Below, piece by piece: positions 10,786 to 22,026 of a stretch of DNA of 27,181 nt (positions are counted from its first letter, which is position 1; each line of letters begins with the position of its first letter). Origin of the DNA: Setaria digitata. Its lineage: Eukaryota; Nematoda; Chromadorea; Rhabditida; Setariidae. The stretch is from the NCBI GenBank assembly GCA_003640385.1, contig RCAB01000677.1, positions 1-27,181 on the forward strand, given 5' to 3'. The notes under the pieces were generated by a model, which was not told the origin of the DNA, ran no database searches, and was given only the letters and a program-made list of their open reading frames with translations. The translations under genes and the position numbers were made by a program.

Positions 10786-11340
10786 CAATTGTTGATTGCT
10801 AGTTAACAGCTTGAAGCAATTTTGATGTCATTAAACTGTCACACACTTTTCGATTCCTTTCCTTTCTTTGCTTCTTCTGTTGTCCACATTATTGCAAGCA
10901 ACAAATAGGCCTCATCATCAAATACAATTAATTGGCTTACTTAAAAAGTCTAACATTCATTCCTTCTTCAACTCACTCCTTGCCTCTCGTTCTTCCCCTC
11001 TCTTTCTTCATCATTACATCCTGAAATTCGTTAATGAGAAATCACTGCTTCCGGCAAAACAACATTGAACAAATTTTGGATACTATTTGATTATGTTAGA
11101 ATGTAATCTATTCGTTCCTTAATTATGCATTTTTTCCGTTCTCTAGGACTGATATTTCAGTAGAGTCTTACTATGTCCAAAAATTTCAATGCAAATTTAG
11201 GTCTAACTGTTGTGAAGTTCCAATTTTCAAAATTTCAGTAAAACTTAATGATATCCGTAATTTTCCTATTTTACATGTTTTCAAATTACGAAATGCCAAT
11301 TTGACCCATCGCTCGAACGCTGATAATTTTCGAGGTTAAT
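10786..11340. other. Non-coding, slightly less AT-rich
   Basis: A C/T-rich patch (10850-11010) and a complex, GC-moderate patch (11140-11340) lie here. Within the second, TTTCAGTA(A/G)A(A/G) followed by ATGATATCCGTAATTT-like sequence occurs in two diverged copies about 85 bp apart. I cannot assign either to a gene or known element. Confidence 0.4.
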
Positions 11341-11775
11341 AAGACTTTCAATAGTTTTTTTTTTCTTTTTTTTTTTTACTGAATTCAACTAATTACCTTT
11401 ATATTAATATAAAGCCGTAATTTATTATTAGGTAGATGTTCCATAGCTAAATTTTTACCAACAAAATATGCCTTATAGTTTTCTATTGTTTTTGGAAATT
11501 TTCCAAATGAATTTTCTCGTAGTAATCATAATAATGAGCATATTAGTACTCTTTAATTACTGTCATTTAGATGATTACAGCTTTTTTCCATGTTGTTTAC
11601 TACTTTTCATTTAAATATTTTGATTTTATTTCCCTTTTTTTTTCTTCCTCCATTTTGATACAATGAATAGAATCTAATCGTATGAAATAGAAATTGAATT
11701 TATAAGGAACTAATTTTAGCTTTCATTTAAATTTTATCAAACTACTATATATTTTTGCCTTTATCACTGCTTGGA
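11341..11775. other. AT-rich non-coding DNA
   Basis: T runs and AT-rich sequence with no supported feature. Confidence 0.55.
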
Positions 11776-11814
11776 CTATTATTATTATTATTGTTGTTGC
11801 TATTATTATTATTA

Positions 11815-11851
<37 letters not shown>
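11776..11851. repeat. (ATT)n/(GTT) microsatellite
   Basis: TTATTATTATTGTTGTTGC is followed by a long ATT run. Confidence 0.92.
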
Positions 11852-12420
11852 GTTATCATAAATTCTTAATCGCTATTTATTTCGAGTAAGATTAATTAAA
11901 AAGAAAGAGAAAGAAACAAAAGTTAAAAATATTTTCCCGTACCATTTATGTAGAAATTTGCTATTAATATCATTGTTGCTTAAATTTAATTAATTATAAT
12001 GCTATTGATTGTATATTTTACTTTTCTATGGAATTTTGTCAAATTTTTTCATTTTTACACAGTTCACACGCTCTTTTTCATTTTTTTTTTCTTTTTTTTT
12101 CTATCGAAACAAGTTTTCGATAACTTTTTATTTCTTTCCTTTTCTTCCCCAATTTTAATAAGATATCAGCAATCACTCTATCAGATGAGACTATATCTTA
12201 GTTTTATTGAAGAATGTTACGTATTGCAATGATATTGGCCAGTTTCGAGTGAAGAAAGCTAATGGTAATTAGCCGAGAAGATTGCGCTATAATTAGTGCT
12301 TGATTCTTATAGCTCTTGCTTATATAAACACTGTGTCTTCATCTGAATGAGTATAATTTTTAAGTAATTAATCGTTCACTCTTTTAATAGCATCAGAAAT
12401 GGTGAAATTTTTGAAAATGC
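11852..12420. other. AT-rich non-coding DNA with a TATA-like element
   Basis: No gene is seen. A somewhat more complex patch at about 12225-12350 contains TATATAAA at 12321-12328. Confidence 0.45.
12321..12328 (+). promoter_or_regulatory. TATA-box-like sequence
   Basis: TATATAAA sits in a locally complex segment (CTTGCTTATATAAACACTG). Such strings are expected by chance in AT-rich DNA, and no transcript or reading frame is visible downstream. Confidence 0.15.
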
Positions 12421-12469
12421 TCATTTGAATCTGTGCAATATTCATCAATTTTACCATTAAATTATCACT

Positions 12470-12725
12470 ATGCATCACAAAAATATATCATTAATTGACA
12501 TTCATCAATTACAAAAATTATTTTGCACTGATCATTTAGAACAAAAATATGCCATTATCTAAATTCATCTCTCAGTTCTAAAATTGACTTCTGCCAGCCA
12601 ATTATCATTGCATTGCAAAAAAACTATCATTGATTAACATTCGTTAATTAGTGATGCAACAAGAAATACTATTAATTGATTTCCGTATCAGTTATCGTAG
12701 TGATAGCAACTAATGCCTTTGTACA
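12470..12725. repeat. Diverged tandem repeat, period about 45-75 bp
   Basis: Units beginning near 12477, 12541, 12615 and 12657 share CAAAAATAT(A/C)(T/C)CATTAATTGA followed by CATTC(A/G)T(C/T)AATTA-like sequence. Confidence 0.5.
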
Positions 12726-13862
12726 ACTATCACAAAACTATATTATTATGAATATTTCTGATTTATAGAAATAATATATATTAGAAAGATGGAGCAACAT
12801 TGTTTTATTATCGCCTTCTCCTCATTTTTTTTTTTTTTTAAGTTGATATTAATGTTATTTTCATTTTTAAACGATTCATTGACTTTTACTACCACAGCAA
12901 TTTTTTCATTTTGATTCATGTAGTGCTAAAAAATAGCAATATTGATCGATCTTTGACTGTTTATTTCAAGGTAAAATATTTTGTCTCGGCCAATTGATTT
13001 AAAAAGAAGAAAAAAGTATCCGAGAGATGAAAAATTCAGTTAGCAGTTTTTTTCGATTTTTTTTTTGTAGTTTGATCTAATATCCAAATGTCTCATTTCC
13101 ACTGATTAGAATTGTTGTAAATCTGAATTTAATTTTTGAAGGTAAAAATATCCTTACTGAAATTGGAATATTAAAATTGCAGTAATTTTTTTTCTTTTTT
13201 TTCACATTCCATTTCATCTAATATCGTAATGTTTCTCCAGAATTGGAATCTTTTTTCTTTTTTGTACTTCATATAAGTATTGCATTAATTTAGTTTGTTT
13301 TGAATCAGTCTGTTTAAAATGTAGAATGAAAACTTATGGTAAAATAAAAGGAATGATTAATTTCGAAATAATAATCTAAAAATTCTTCATATCAATTAAT
13401 TATTAAAATGACTAACTAGATGAAAATTAAGATGGGTGTAAATAGCGAAAGGGATGAACTTCATCCAAAATTGGAATAAAAAAAAGAAATTTTATCTTAT
13501 CCCATAATTTCATTCCATCAGGCCGAATAAATCTCTCGAGGCATTTGTTTTTCATTTCTCTTTTCTCTGCTTCTTTTTTTTTTTTTAAGAAAAGGAAAGA
13601 AAGAATTAGTAAATTGCTATTATTTCAATCGAACATATTTCGTTTAAAATTTCAAGTTTCTTAATCCTTCCGTATTTAAAAGTTTATTGTTCAAATGAAC
13701 AATAAGTAAAAGAAAACGAACAAATTTTTTTTTTCTTCTATTTTTGTTTTGTAAAACTATTTGAAATCGTTTTGAAATTCACCAATGTTTAGTATTCAAA
13801 ATTTCTATAAAAACAATTGAATTGTTTCTTCACATATTGTTGATGAAAGATATAGAAGTGGC
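12726..13862. other. AT-rich non-coding DNA
   Basis: T runs and short A/G tracts. No exon, RNA or element can be supported. Confidence 0.55.
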
Positions 13863-14120
13863 AAACTCTCGAGGAAGATTGCACCAAAACAATAAAAGTT
13901 CCGGGAAGGCTGAACTGAAATGACAAAATCCTCCAGAAGACTGAGCTGACGTGACAAAATCCTCGGGAAAGATTGCACCAGAATGTCGAAACTCCCGGAC
14001 TAAACTGAATTGTCAAAACTCTCGGTAAGACTGCATCAAATTGACAGAACTCTCGGCGAGAGTGCACCAAAGCGATAAACTCTCGGGAAAATGGGTGAAC
14101 GAATAAGAATCCTCGCAGTG
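13863..14120. repeat. ~31-bp minisatellite, about nine diverged units, GC-richer than surroundings
   Basis: Units start near 13863, 13895, 13926, 13957, 13989, 14016, 14047, 14077 and 14107 (steps 27-32). The core is AAACTCTCGGGAAGA followed by CTGCACCAAAATGAC. A 145-codon minus-strand frame (13789-14226, GTG start) overlaps the array. The units shift frame relative to one another and the peptide has no consistent repeat phase, so I take the frame as a by-product of low stop density. Confidence 0.85.
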
Positions 14121-14234
14121 GCATCCAGATAGGAGTGGTATCGCAGTAAGCTTTGCATTTCATTGGTTCCAAGGAAAAACGAAAGCTCCACCTTTGTTGA
14201 TTCAAAACGTATTCATCTTTTCCCACAAAGATAC

Positions 14235-14515
14235 CATCTTCATCATCATCATTATCATCATTACCATTGCCATCCTTATCATCACTGTCAACATCACTAT
14301 CCTCCTTATCACCATCATTACCAGCCTAATTATCATCATCATCACTATTAACATCACTATTCTCTTCCTCCTTCTTATCATCATCATCATTTTCATCTTT
14401 TTTTTATCATCATTATCCTTACCATTCTCATCATCACTTTTAACAATATTTTATCAGGATTAACATTATCAGATCATCATCATCATCATCATCATCATTG
14501 TTACTAGTCTTTATC
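14235..14515. repeat. Imperfect (ATC)n region
   Basis: About 280 bp of CAT/ATC/TTA/ACC triplets, ending in a purer (ATC)n run at about 14474-14500. The His-rich, Ile-rich and Met-rich frames on both strands come from this repeat. Confidence 0.9.
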
Positions 14516-14845
14516 GTCCTTATCACTGCAACGGTAAATTAAACGAAGCAACAATAGCAATAATTAAATTTGATGATCGACTGTTTCATATTATTATTCT
14601 CCGTTTTATACATTTATTAATTTAATACATTTCAAATAAGTCGTGTTTTAAATTATTCTTACGAAAAATTTATTTAATTAGCATTTTGTCATATGTTAAT
14701 TTTTAGATCAGCTAATGATTGATTATAACGCTCCTATTTTTTTTTTTTTTTCGTGGAAATCCTTTTCATTCGTAATTTGAGCTCGTCTAATTAATAATTA
14801 TCTTTTATCATATCAATTTTCTTGTTTAATTTCATAATGTTTTAT
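14516..14845. other. AT-rich non-coding DNA
   Basis: No feature beyond a T run near 14738-14751. Confidence 0.55.
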
Positions 14846-14850
14846 TATGT

Positions 14851-14940
14851 CTAAAACATGCTAACATAGTCTGCTTATGTAATACGCTTAAAACATGTTG
14901 GCTTATTTCTCTTAAACGCTTTCGTTTAAAACGTGTTACA
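14851..14940 (+). repeat. Three diverged ~37-bp repeats with TAAAACATG core
   Basis: CTAAAACATGCTAAC (14851), CTTAAAACATGTTGGC (14887) and GTTTAAAACGTGTTAC (14924) are spaced 36 and 37 bp. Each is followed by a (C/G)CTTAT- or CTTAAAC-type segment. Confidence 0.6.
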
Positions 14941-15700
14941 ACATTCTCAGTTACCGCTAAATTAAAATTTTATATAATTGCTTTCACGTGAAACTAAAAT
15001 TTTAGCCAAAACATAAAAAATTGCTAGCATATCAATGTTGCCTATTTACTCCTACTATTCCTACTGTGTTACACTTATTTAAGTGTCTTATTAGTCAATG
15101 CGCGGTTCTAGTTTAGTTTACCTCCTCCAATATTTTCAATCATTTTATTGGAGTTTTAGTATCGAAAAGCATAGATACATTTTATTTTTGTGTTTTTTTT
15201 TCCTTTTATTTTTATTAATTAACGAGATAAATTTAGAAATGAAACTCTAATGAGCTAATGAAACTTTCGTTACAAATTCTTTTTTCTCTTTTTTTTTTTT
15301 TCGTTTTGTTACAATTCAGGAATGGATCATATTTGAAAATAATTTCATAATAATTTCATTCCATATTTTTTCAATTTTTGTCAAGAAAATTTTTTGCCAT
15401 TCTTATTGCTAATAAATTAAAATTGAAATATTGAGGAAACATGAAGCATAAATGTAAGCAACAATTCAAAATGGAAAACGGATGACAAGGTAAAACATTT
15501 TACAGGTGAAGCAAGCTCAAATTGATATGATAAACTAAAGTTATGATATGTAAACAACGACAATTCCCCTTCATTCTATTATTATATTTCGATTATTTGC
15601 ATTGGAAATCGATTTTCATCAAGTTATGAATATGTCTAATATGTATGTGCCTTCGATTTTATGATTGGATGACGATGTTTCATCGAAATGTACCCTTCGA
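14941..15700. other. AT-rich non-coding DNA
   Basis: No gene, RNA or strong repeat is seen. Confidence 0.55.
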
Positions 15701-15715
15701 AAATAATTTTCATTT

Positions 15716-15905
15716 ATCATTCTTCATCCTCTTATATTATCATTTATTATCAACTGATAAAAGCAGAGACAACAACAATAAGGGAGAAAAAAAAAGCAGA
15801 TACTTTTTTTTTTCTAGCTTCTGGTATCATTTGTTACATTTATTATTTACTGATAAAAGAAAAAAATTTGAGAAAATATCTGATCAATCAGTTTACTGAT
15901 AAATT
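15716..15905. repeat. Diverged duplication of a TTTATTATCAACTGATAAAAG segment
   Basis: CATTTATTATCAACTGATAAAAG near 15741 recurs as CATTTATTATTTACTGATAAAAG near 15837, about 95 bp apart. Each is followed by A-rich sequence. Overlapping short frames here are not convincing genes. Confidence 0.5.
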
Positions 15906-16515
15906 TCAACAATTAGCAAACTTAAAAATAAACTATTATTGCTTAGTTTTATTTTTTCTTACATATTCAACTTTAGGCTGAGAAAAGAAAAGCAAGAATA
16001 ATTTGAAATAGTTTGTGTTAATTAATTGAACATTCAATTGTTTTTAAGTAATTTGTAAAAATTAATTTCTTTTCCAACCATTATGCATTTCTCAAACAAA
16101 TATCTTCATGATACAGTAGTATTTCTCTTTTTTTTATGAGATATAATATAAGCCATACATTTTAGGCAATGTTTTGGCTAATTATTATCCATGAAAATTC
16201 ATACGTTCATGACGAGAATCTCGAGAAAAACAAAAGATTTCCTACCTTTACATCTAGGATTGGTATCAATTTTTAGGATGATTAACATTTGAACTGTTGG
16301 AGCATTAGTCTTACAATAATCATTTAATCAATCGACACTGAATCATTTAATCAATTTTTAAATTAATTCCTTTCCGCATTTTTATTACATTTTGAAATTT
16401 TGCAAGAAAAAAAAAAAAGAAATCTTTTTAATCTCTTCCTTAATAATACAGTATTAGAGAAAAGTATTAATAATAGTAGCAATAATAATGATATCAAAAA
16501 TCATTGATGCAATCA
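15906..16515. other. AT-rich non-coding DNA
   Basis: Includes a short direct repeat (AATCATTTAATCAAT) near 16319 and 16342. No gene is seen. Confidence 0.5.
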
Positions 16516-16517
16516 GG

Positions 16518-16518
<1 letters not shown>

Positions 16519-16554
<36 letters not shown>

Positions 16555-16800
16555 AAAGAAAGAAAGGGAGAAAATAAATTGATTTTGAGGATAAGAGAAT
16601 CCTATTAGTATTAGTAATTTTAATTGGTATTGCTGTTATTGCATCCCATAATTTGACCAGTTTGATGAAATAAGTGTGATGGAAAAGGCGATGAAATGAG
16701 GAAGGAAGAAAAAAAAATTGAAAGAAAGAGATGAGGAGAGAGAGAGAGAGAGAGAGGAAGAGAAAGGGAGAGAGAGGAGAAACAGGAAAAATTGAAAAAA
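16519..16800 (+). repeat. (GA)n microsatellites in a polypurine region
   Basis: A pure GA run at about 16521-16551 is followed by GGAAAGAAAG, and a second GA-rich segment spans about 16680-16795. The minus-strand Ser/Leu/Phe frames come from CT repeats. Confidence 0.92.
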
Positions 16801-16944
16801 TTTTTCAATCATAAAAATTTTTTGATATAAATGAAAATTTTTTAATATGTAATTTGCCACCGTTTCATACTGTCAACAATGATTATACTTGCCGTCGAGT
16901 TGATTTCTCCATAGTTTATTTCATTCAAAAATTCTTTATTACGT

Positions 16945-16984
16945 ACAGACAGACAGACCGAAACACACACACACACACACACAC
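16945..16984 (+). repeat. (ACAG)n and (AC)n microsatellite
   Basis: ACAGACAGACAGACC is followed directly by (AC)11. Confidence 0.95.
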
Positions 16985-17106
16985 TTTAATGCTTTAAAAT
17001 TGTAAGTCACTCAATTATGATGCTCGAAATATGATTATATTTTTCCAAAAATTTCCTTTATTCAATCCCGAAAAAAAATTAAGTCTCGAGATCTGATAGC
17101 AGCATT

Positions 17107-17337
17107 AATTGAGTTATGGAATTTATCCCGAAGCTTTACTGAACTGGTATATCTTAGTACATTTAATTGAGTTATGGAATTTATCCCGAAGCTTTACTGA
17201 ACTGGTATATCTTAGTACATTTAGTTGAGTTATGGGATTTATCCTGAAGCCTTACTAGATTGAAATATCTGCTAGTACCTTTAGTCGAGTTGTGGGATAT
17301 TCCTGAAGCCTTGCTGAATCGGTATGGTAGCGCTTTT
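17107..17337. repeat. 58-60 bp minisatellite, four units
   Basis: Units at 17107, 17165, 17223 and 17283. The first two are identical over 58 bp, the third differs at several positions, and the fourth is the most diverged. The core is GAGTTATGGAATTTATCC followed by CGAAGCTTTACTGAA. No frame persists across it. Confidence 0.95.
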
Positions 17338-18660
17338 GCTCAAATTTGTGATATTACAAATAACTGTCATTTCGGTTTTTTTTTTCCGTTCTTCTTTCTT
17401 TAAAGTAAAGAATAATAATTTGTAATTAATAATGAGGGATCTTGTTTTTTTCTGTAATTAATTTTAATTTTTTTCATTAAAATTTTTTTTTGTCACTTTA
17501 TTTTAATATATTGCTCTAATATGAAGTCATTTTTCAGCCGAAAAAAAGTTTGATTTTCTTTTTAAATTTCTTCTTTTCTTCTTTCATCAAATATTCCAAA
17601 GCACTTTACAATAGTACTATGAGATGTTTGTTTTCTTTATCGAATAAATCCTTTTCATTTGTAAATTTATTTCCAATTTTTGAAATTAATCAGTAGTCTA
17701 TTTCTCGCCACTTCTTCTAGCACAATTTTCATTAAAACAGTCTAACGGAACAATTTACGTCTTAACGTAAATTTCATTTAAAAAATCTAACTCGATAATT
17801 TGAATTTAAATTCAATTTAGTAAAAATTATAGTGAATTTATCAAATTAATGATAAAAATTCGTCATACAGCATCCTAAACGTTAATTATCCTTCATACAA
17901 AACATCACAAATATTCTATAAATAATTTCCATTTTGCTATTGGCTCATAAATAAAACGAGGATGAAGATTTCGTTAATTTTAATTTTAATCGGATATACC
18001 GGCGAAAATAGTTTCTAAAAGGATTTGAAATATGAAATGACATGAATGTTTCAATTGCTACAAAATTTATTCAAAGTAAAATATTATTTGTCCAAAAATT
18101 ATATCGAAATTTTTTATCAAAATAATTGAGCAAATTCAATTATAATTAATCCGCTTCATTTCTTCTTTTTTGTAATATCACATTTTGTTGATCGTAAAAA
18201 GACTAAAAGATTGGTGAAGCAATTTGATTCCTTTATTCCTATTAATTTTTAATTTATTTTAAAATTCATTAAGCTACATTTTAGAAAATCCACCGCTTTT
18301 CCTTTTGTTTTTTTTTCTTTTTTTTTTTTTTTTTGAAAATATTTACTGATAAATAATGAAAATGATTATAGTTTGCAAATGAAAATTTTAAATCAGTGAT
18401 ATACTTCAAAATAAATATATGTGTAAAATTCGCAAAATTTGCTAATTAATAACTGATCAGTGATAAAAGAGAAAACAGGAAAATTGTATGAGTGTAATTA
18501 AAATTTATCCATCATTTTGACGATGAACTAACAATTATTTCTAAAATAATGATTAATTTAAGAAAAAAACGAGCAAATTTGACGAAAAAAAAAGATATAA
18601 ATATAAAAAAAATAAAGGGTAAAATTAATTATTGATTTGATAATTGATAAGTTTGATAAT
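17338..18660. other. AT-rich non-coding DNA
   Basis: T runs and plain AT-rich sequence. I see no exon or RNA gene. Confidence 0.55.
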
Positions 18661-18666
18661 TCAAAA

Positions 18667-18771
18667 GTATATATCTATATATACTATATATAAATGTAAA
18701 TATATAATATATATAATTTTATATATATTTAAATATATATATAATATATATATTTAAAATCATATATATTT
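18667..18771. repeat. (AT)n-rich, self-complementary tract
   Basis: About 100 bp almost entirely of TATATA and ATATATTTAAA units. It can form many alternative hairpins. Confidence 0.9.
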
Positions 18772-18844
18772 TTTATTTCTATTTATAGTCATTTTCCTTC
18801 CTTTTTCATTCGATCGGAAGTGGTAACAAACTACTCATAAAGCT

Positions 18845-19018
18845 TTTCATTCATTCATTTTCAAACTAAACCATTTTCGTTTCCATCGCTTCCTCCTTTG
18901 TTGCCTAATAAAAATATGAAATCCATCCATTCATCTCATTCGATCTATCACTCATTCATTCAGTCATTAATTCACTCATTCATTAGTTCATTTATTCACT
19001 CATTCATTCAGTCTATTT
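18845..19018 (+). repeat. Imperfect (TCAT)n/(TCAC)n tetranucleotide repeat
   Basis: ATTCATTC, CATCCATTC and CACTCATTC units, densest at about 18923-19015. Confidence 0.85.
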
Positions 19019-21341
19019 TCACAGCATCAAAATGATTTAGTCTTTCTCCTTCCTTTTTTCTTTTTTTAATTTGTTATTTATATCTTTTATAAAATCACCT
19101 TATCAATAAAATTTGAATCCAATAAGCAATCGCTCTAAAAGCCTAGCTTATTTTAAGGTACTTTTGGAGAGAAAAAAAAGAAACAAGAGATAAAAGTGCT
19201 ATAATTTTCTTTCTCCTTTTCTCTCCAAATTTTTCTTACAATCTTTTATCATAAATTGAATGAAATGTGAATTTTTAAATATATATTGCATTAAATTGTA
19301 AAAATTCATTTTAATTTTTCCTCTTTTTTTTCTTCCTTTTTGCAAATGAAAAATGATAATGGAATAGATAAAATCATCTAAGTAGTAGTCATTCAGTTAG
19401 CCTTAGCATATAATCAAAAAAAGAAAAACGAATAAAAACCATTTAGATTTCATTTTTTTTTTTTTGTCAGTTAAACCAAAAAAGTGTGAGAAAGAGCCTA
19501 GTTAAGAGAAGGTAAACTCCAATGTAACATTCAATTAATTCATTATTTATTCATTTTCTCTTTCTTCTTTTTTGCCTCCTTTATTCTTTTAATTTTTCTT
19601 CCAAGAAAAAAAAAAAAGTAATTTAAAAGAAAAAAAAAATGTTATTTCTTCAAAGAAATTTAAAATGCATCAGTATTGTTTTTTGTATTTGTAAAATAAA
19701 TTGAAATTGAAAATTATAATTGCTGCAGAAAATTTTTTATTGATTAATTATTATAATGTAATAATAGAAAAATTTTTTAAAAATATTTTCCTTTCTTTTT
19801 TTCTTTTTTTCATTTTCAATAATTAAGATCAACACCATCTAACTAATCGATACGCAGTATATATTGATTTACTAAAAAGAACCCTGTGATAATTTTTTTG
19901 TTTGAAATCTCGAGAATAAATTTAATAAATCTCGAGATTTCTTCGTTTTTTTTTTTCTTTTTTTTTTTTAAACAATACAAACATCCGATGAATAGATTGG
20001 AAGAAAACTTACCATATACCCTTAATCATTTGATAATACTTCATTCGTTTGCAACGCCCTTTTTTCATTCTCGTCGAGAAAACGAAAAACAATTCATTGG
20101 AACATATTTGTTGATTTGCAAACAATTTTTATCACTTCCCTTTTTGTTCTTTTTTTTTATTTAATTTCTTAATTAAGAAAGTTTTTAAATGATCTTTCTA
20201 TTTTTTTTTTCTTTTTGAAAAATAAAAAGATGAGTTAAAGAAGAATAAATTTGAAAATTTAATTCATTTTAATAATTTTCATCTTTCATATCTTCTTTGT
20301 TTTTTTTTTCTTTCCATAAAAATAAATGACATTTATTTATTGTTATTGTTAGTGTATTCTTTTAAATATGCTCAAATCATCAATTTAAACAGTACTTAAA
20401 AGATATGCATTAATTTTGCTCATATATCAATTTTTAGCTAATAACAGAAATTATCAGTATAGCTTTTGATAAGAAATTGAAAACAGATGATTGCACTAAT
20501 CATTGAGTGATAAAATATTTATCTATTATTGTAACATTCCTGAAAGGAGCTGTTTATCATTAATCATTATATTGCATTCGTTAGCTTCGCAATATTCTGT
20601 TGTTATTGATAAACCAAATCTTAGGCCTCAACTAAACTGAAATCTTTTCTTAAATGCAATATAGACCATGTGCTTGTTTCATAATAATCATATTTAAATA
20701 AGTGAGTAATAAGTAAGATTTCGTTTCTTTAATTCTTTTCCATAATTTGGATGCTTCAGTTTAATTTTCACTCCTCTAAACTTTATCACTTTATTATTTG
20801 CAATTAAAATGATAATTAAAATGATTTCATGCTGCAATCATATAACAAGGAAAATTTATTTCAAACATTCAGCAAAATATCATTTCATTTTTTTTTTTTC
20901 GCTTTCTTTTTTCCTAAAAAAATAGTTTTTTTTTTTCTTTCAGAAAATAATCATATTTAAAAGTGATTCTGCTAATGTTTAATTCTGATAAGTTCTTCTT
21001 TATCATGCTCTACTCCATTAACTCATCCATTATTTCACAATGAACTAGTAATGATTTGGAAAAAATTTCACCAATTAAAGGAAAACGATGAAATTAACGA
21101 GAAAGTTCATCTAAAATATATACATCGGAGTGCACAAGGTAAAAATTTAGGAGAGCAAAAGATGTTGATAATATTTTTAATTTGATGACAGGCAAGCTGT
21201 TAAAATATAAATTAAATTTATGAAACGTGAAAATTTCTTAAAATGCATTAAACTTGTAAACTATTCTTTTAATCTCGTTTAAATAATAATAATTTTGGCA
21301 AAAACTAGAACCAGTATCGAAACAAACATTATTTATTTATT

Positions 21342-21376
<35 letters not shown>

Positions 21377-21930
21377 CCTGTTTATTTCGCATCAACTGAC
21401 ATTACATTTCAGTTTTCTCTGTTTATGGTAAAATGTGCTTTTTAAAATACTTCCTTTGATGATTGTTTTCATAACTTTTCTCCTTGAAAAAAAAAAAAAA
21501 AAAAAAGAAAGAAAGAAAATAATAATTAAAAAAAAAAAGAAAATAGTTTTTAATTTGGTGCCACAAAATTTACTATTTTAAATTTTCGAACTAAACAAAT
21601 TGCCTTTTTTTTTGCTCTTACCATAACTTCTATATGGAAAATTATCATTAATAATTTACCAAAATCTATTCTGTTGGGTCTTTTAACATTTTGCCTTAAT
21701 TTTACATGCAAAAATTTTATGCTTTATTCAAATTTTAAGGAAAATTGATCAATTTTCTGATCAAAAAAAAGCTCAAAAAATTTCTTAGATTTCAAAAAAA
21801 AAAAGTGGAAAAATCTCAAAATACTGCTCTTCCGGTAATTTCTAATTTGCTTATATTGAAATGTATATATTTTAATTCGAATTAAATTTAGCCGGCGATT
21901 TTCATAAAATTTTAATTTCCTTCAATAATC
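19019..21930. other. AT-rich non-coding DNA upstream of the gene
   Basis: No exon is supported. It contains T and A runs, including a T run of about 27 (21345-21371) and an A run of about 20 (21487-21506), and an inverted repeat at 19904-19941. It is the presumed 5' flank of the gene, or an upstream intron. Confidence 0.5.
19904..19941. repeat. 12-bp perfect inverted repeat
   Basis: GAAATCTCGAGA (19904-19915) pairs with TCTCGAGATTTC (19930-19941) across a 14-nt AT-only spacer. Each arm contains the 6-bp palindrome CTCGAG. Confidence 0.88.
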
Positions 21931-21972
21931 AATTTTTCTTTTCAGAACATTTTTTCTTCCAAGTGACATTCA
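21931..21972 (+). promoter_or_regulatory. Splice-acceptor-like site and short 5' leader (possible trans-splice site)
   Basis: A T-rich run ending TTTTCAG (21945) lies 27 nt before the chosen ATG, and the intervening sequence has an in-frame stop. In nematodes such a site just upstream of the first ATG is commonly the spliced-leader acceptor. A cis-spliced 5' UTR intron would look the same. No TATA-like promoter is obvious immediately upstream. Confidence 0.4.
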
Positions 21973-22026
21973 ATGAATTCATTTTTTCCGGATGCTACAA
22001 GTTCGGTTGTTGCAACTAACGCATTG
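21973..22026 (+). CDS. Coding exon 1 (start codon)
   Basis: The exon begins with ATG at 21973 and encodes MNSFFPDATSSVVATNAL. It ends in phase 0 before a gtaata donor. The same frame upstream meets TGA at 21964, inside the segment after the acceptor-like TTTTCAG (ending 21945). The exon therefore cannot be open back to that acceptor, and this ATG is the natural start. A start at a later exon is possible but would lose this clean splice junction. Confidence 0.6.

Noticed and set aside
13789..14226. 145-codon minus-strand open frame as a gene
   Set aside because: It spans the 31-bp repeat, whose units fall in different frames. It starts with GTG, has no recognisable domain, and no splice sites support it.
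14163..14463. His-rich, Ile-rich and Met-rich frames in the (ATC)n region
   Set aside because: These are translations of a triplet repeat in three frames and both strands, without complex flanking coding sequence.
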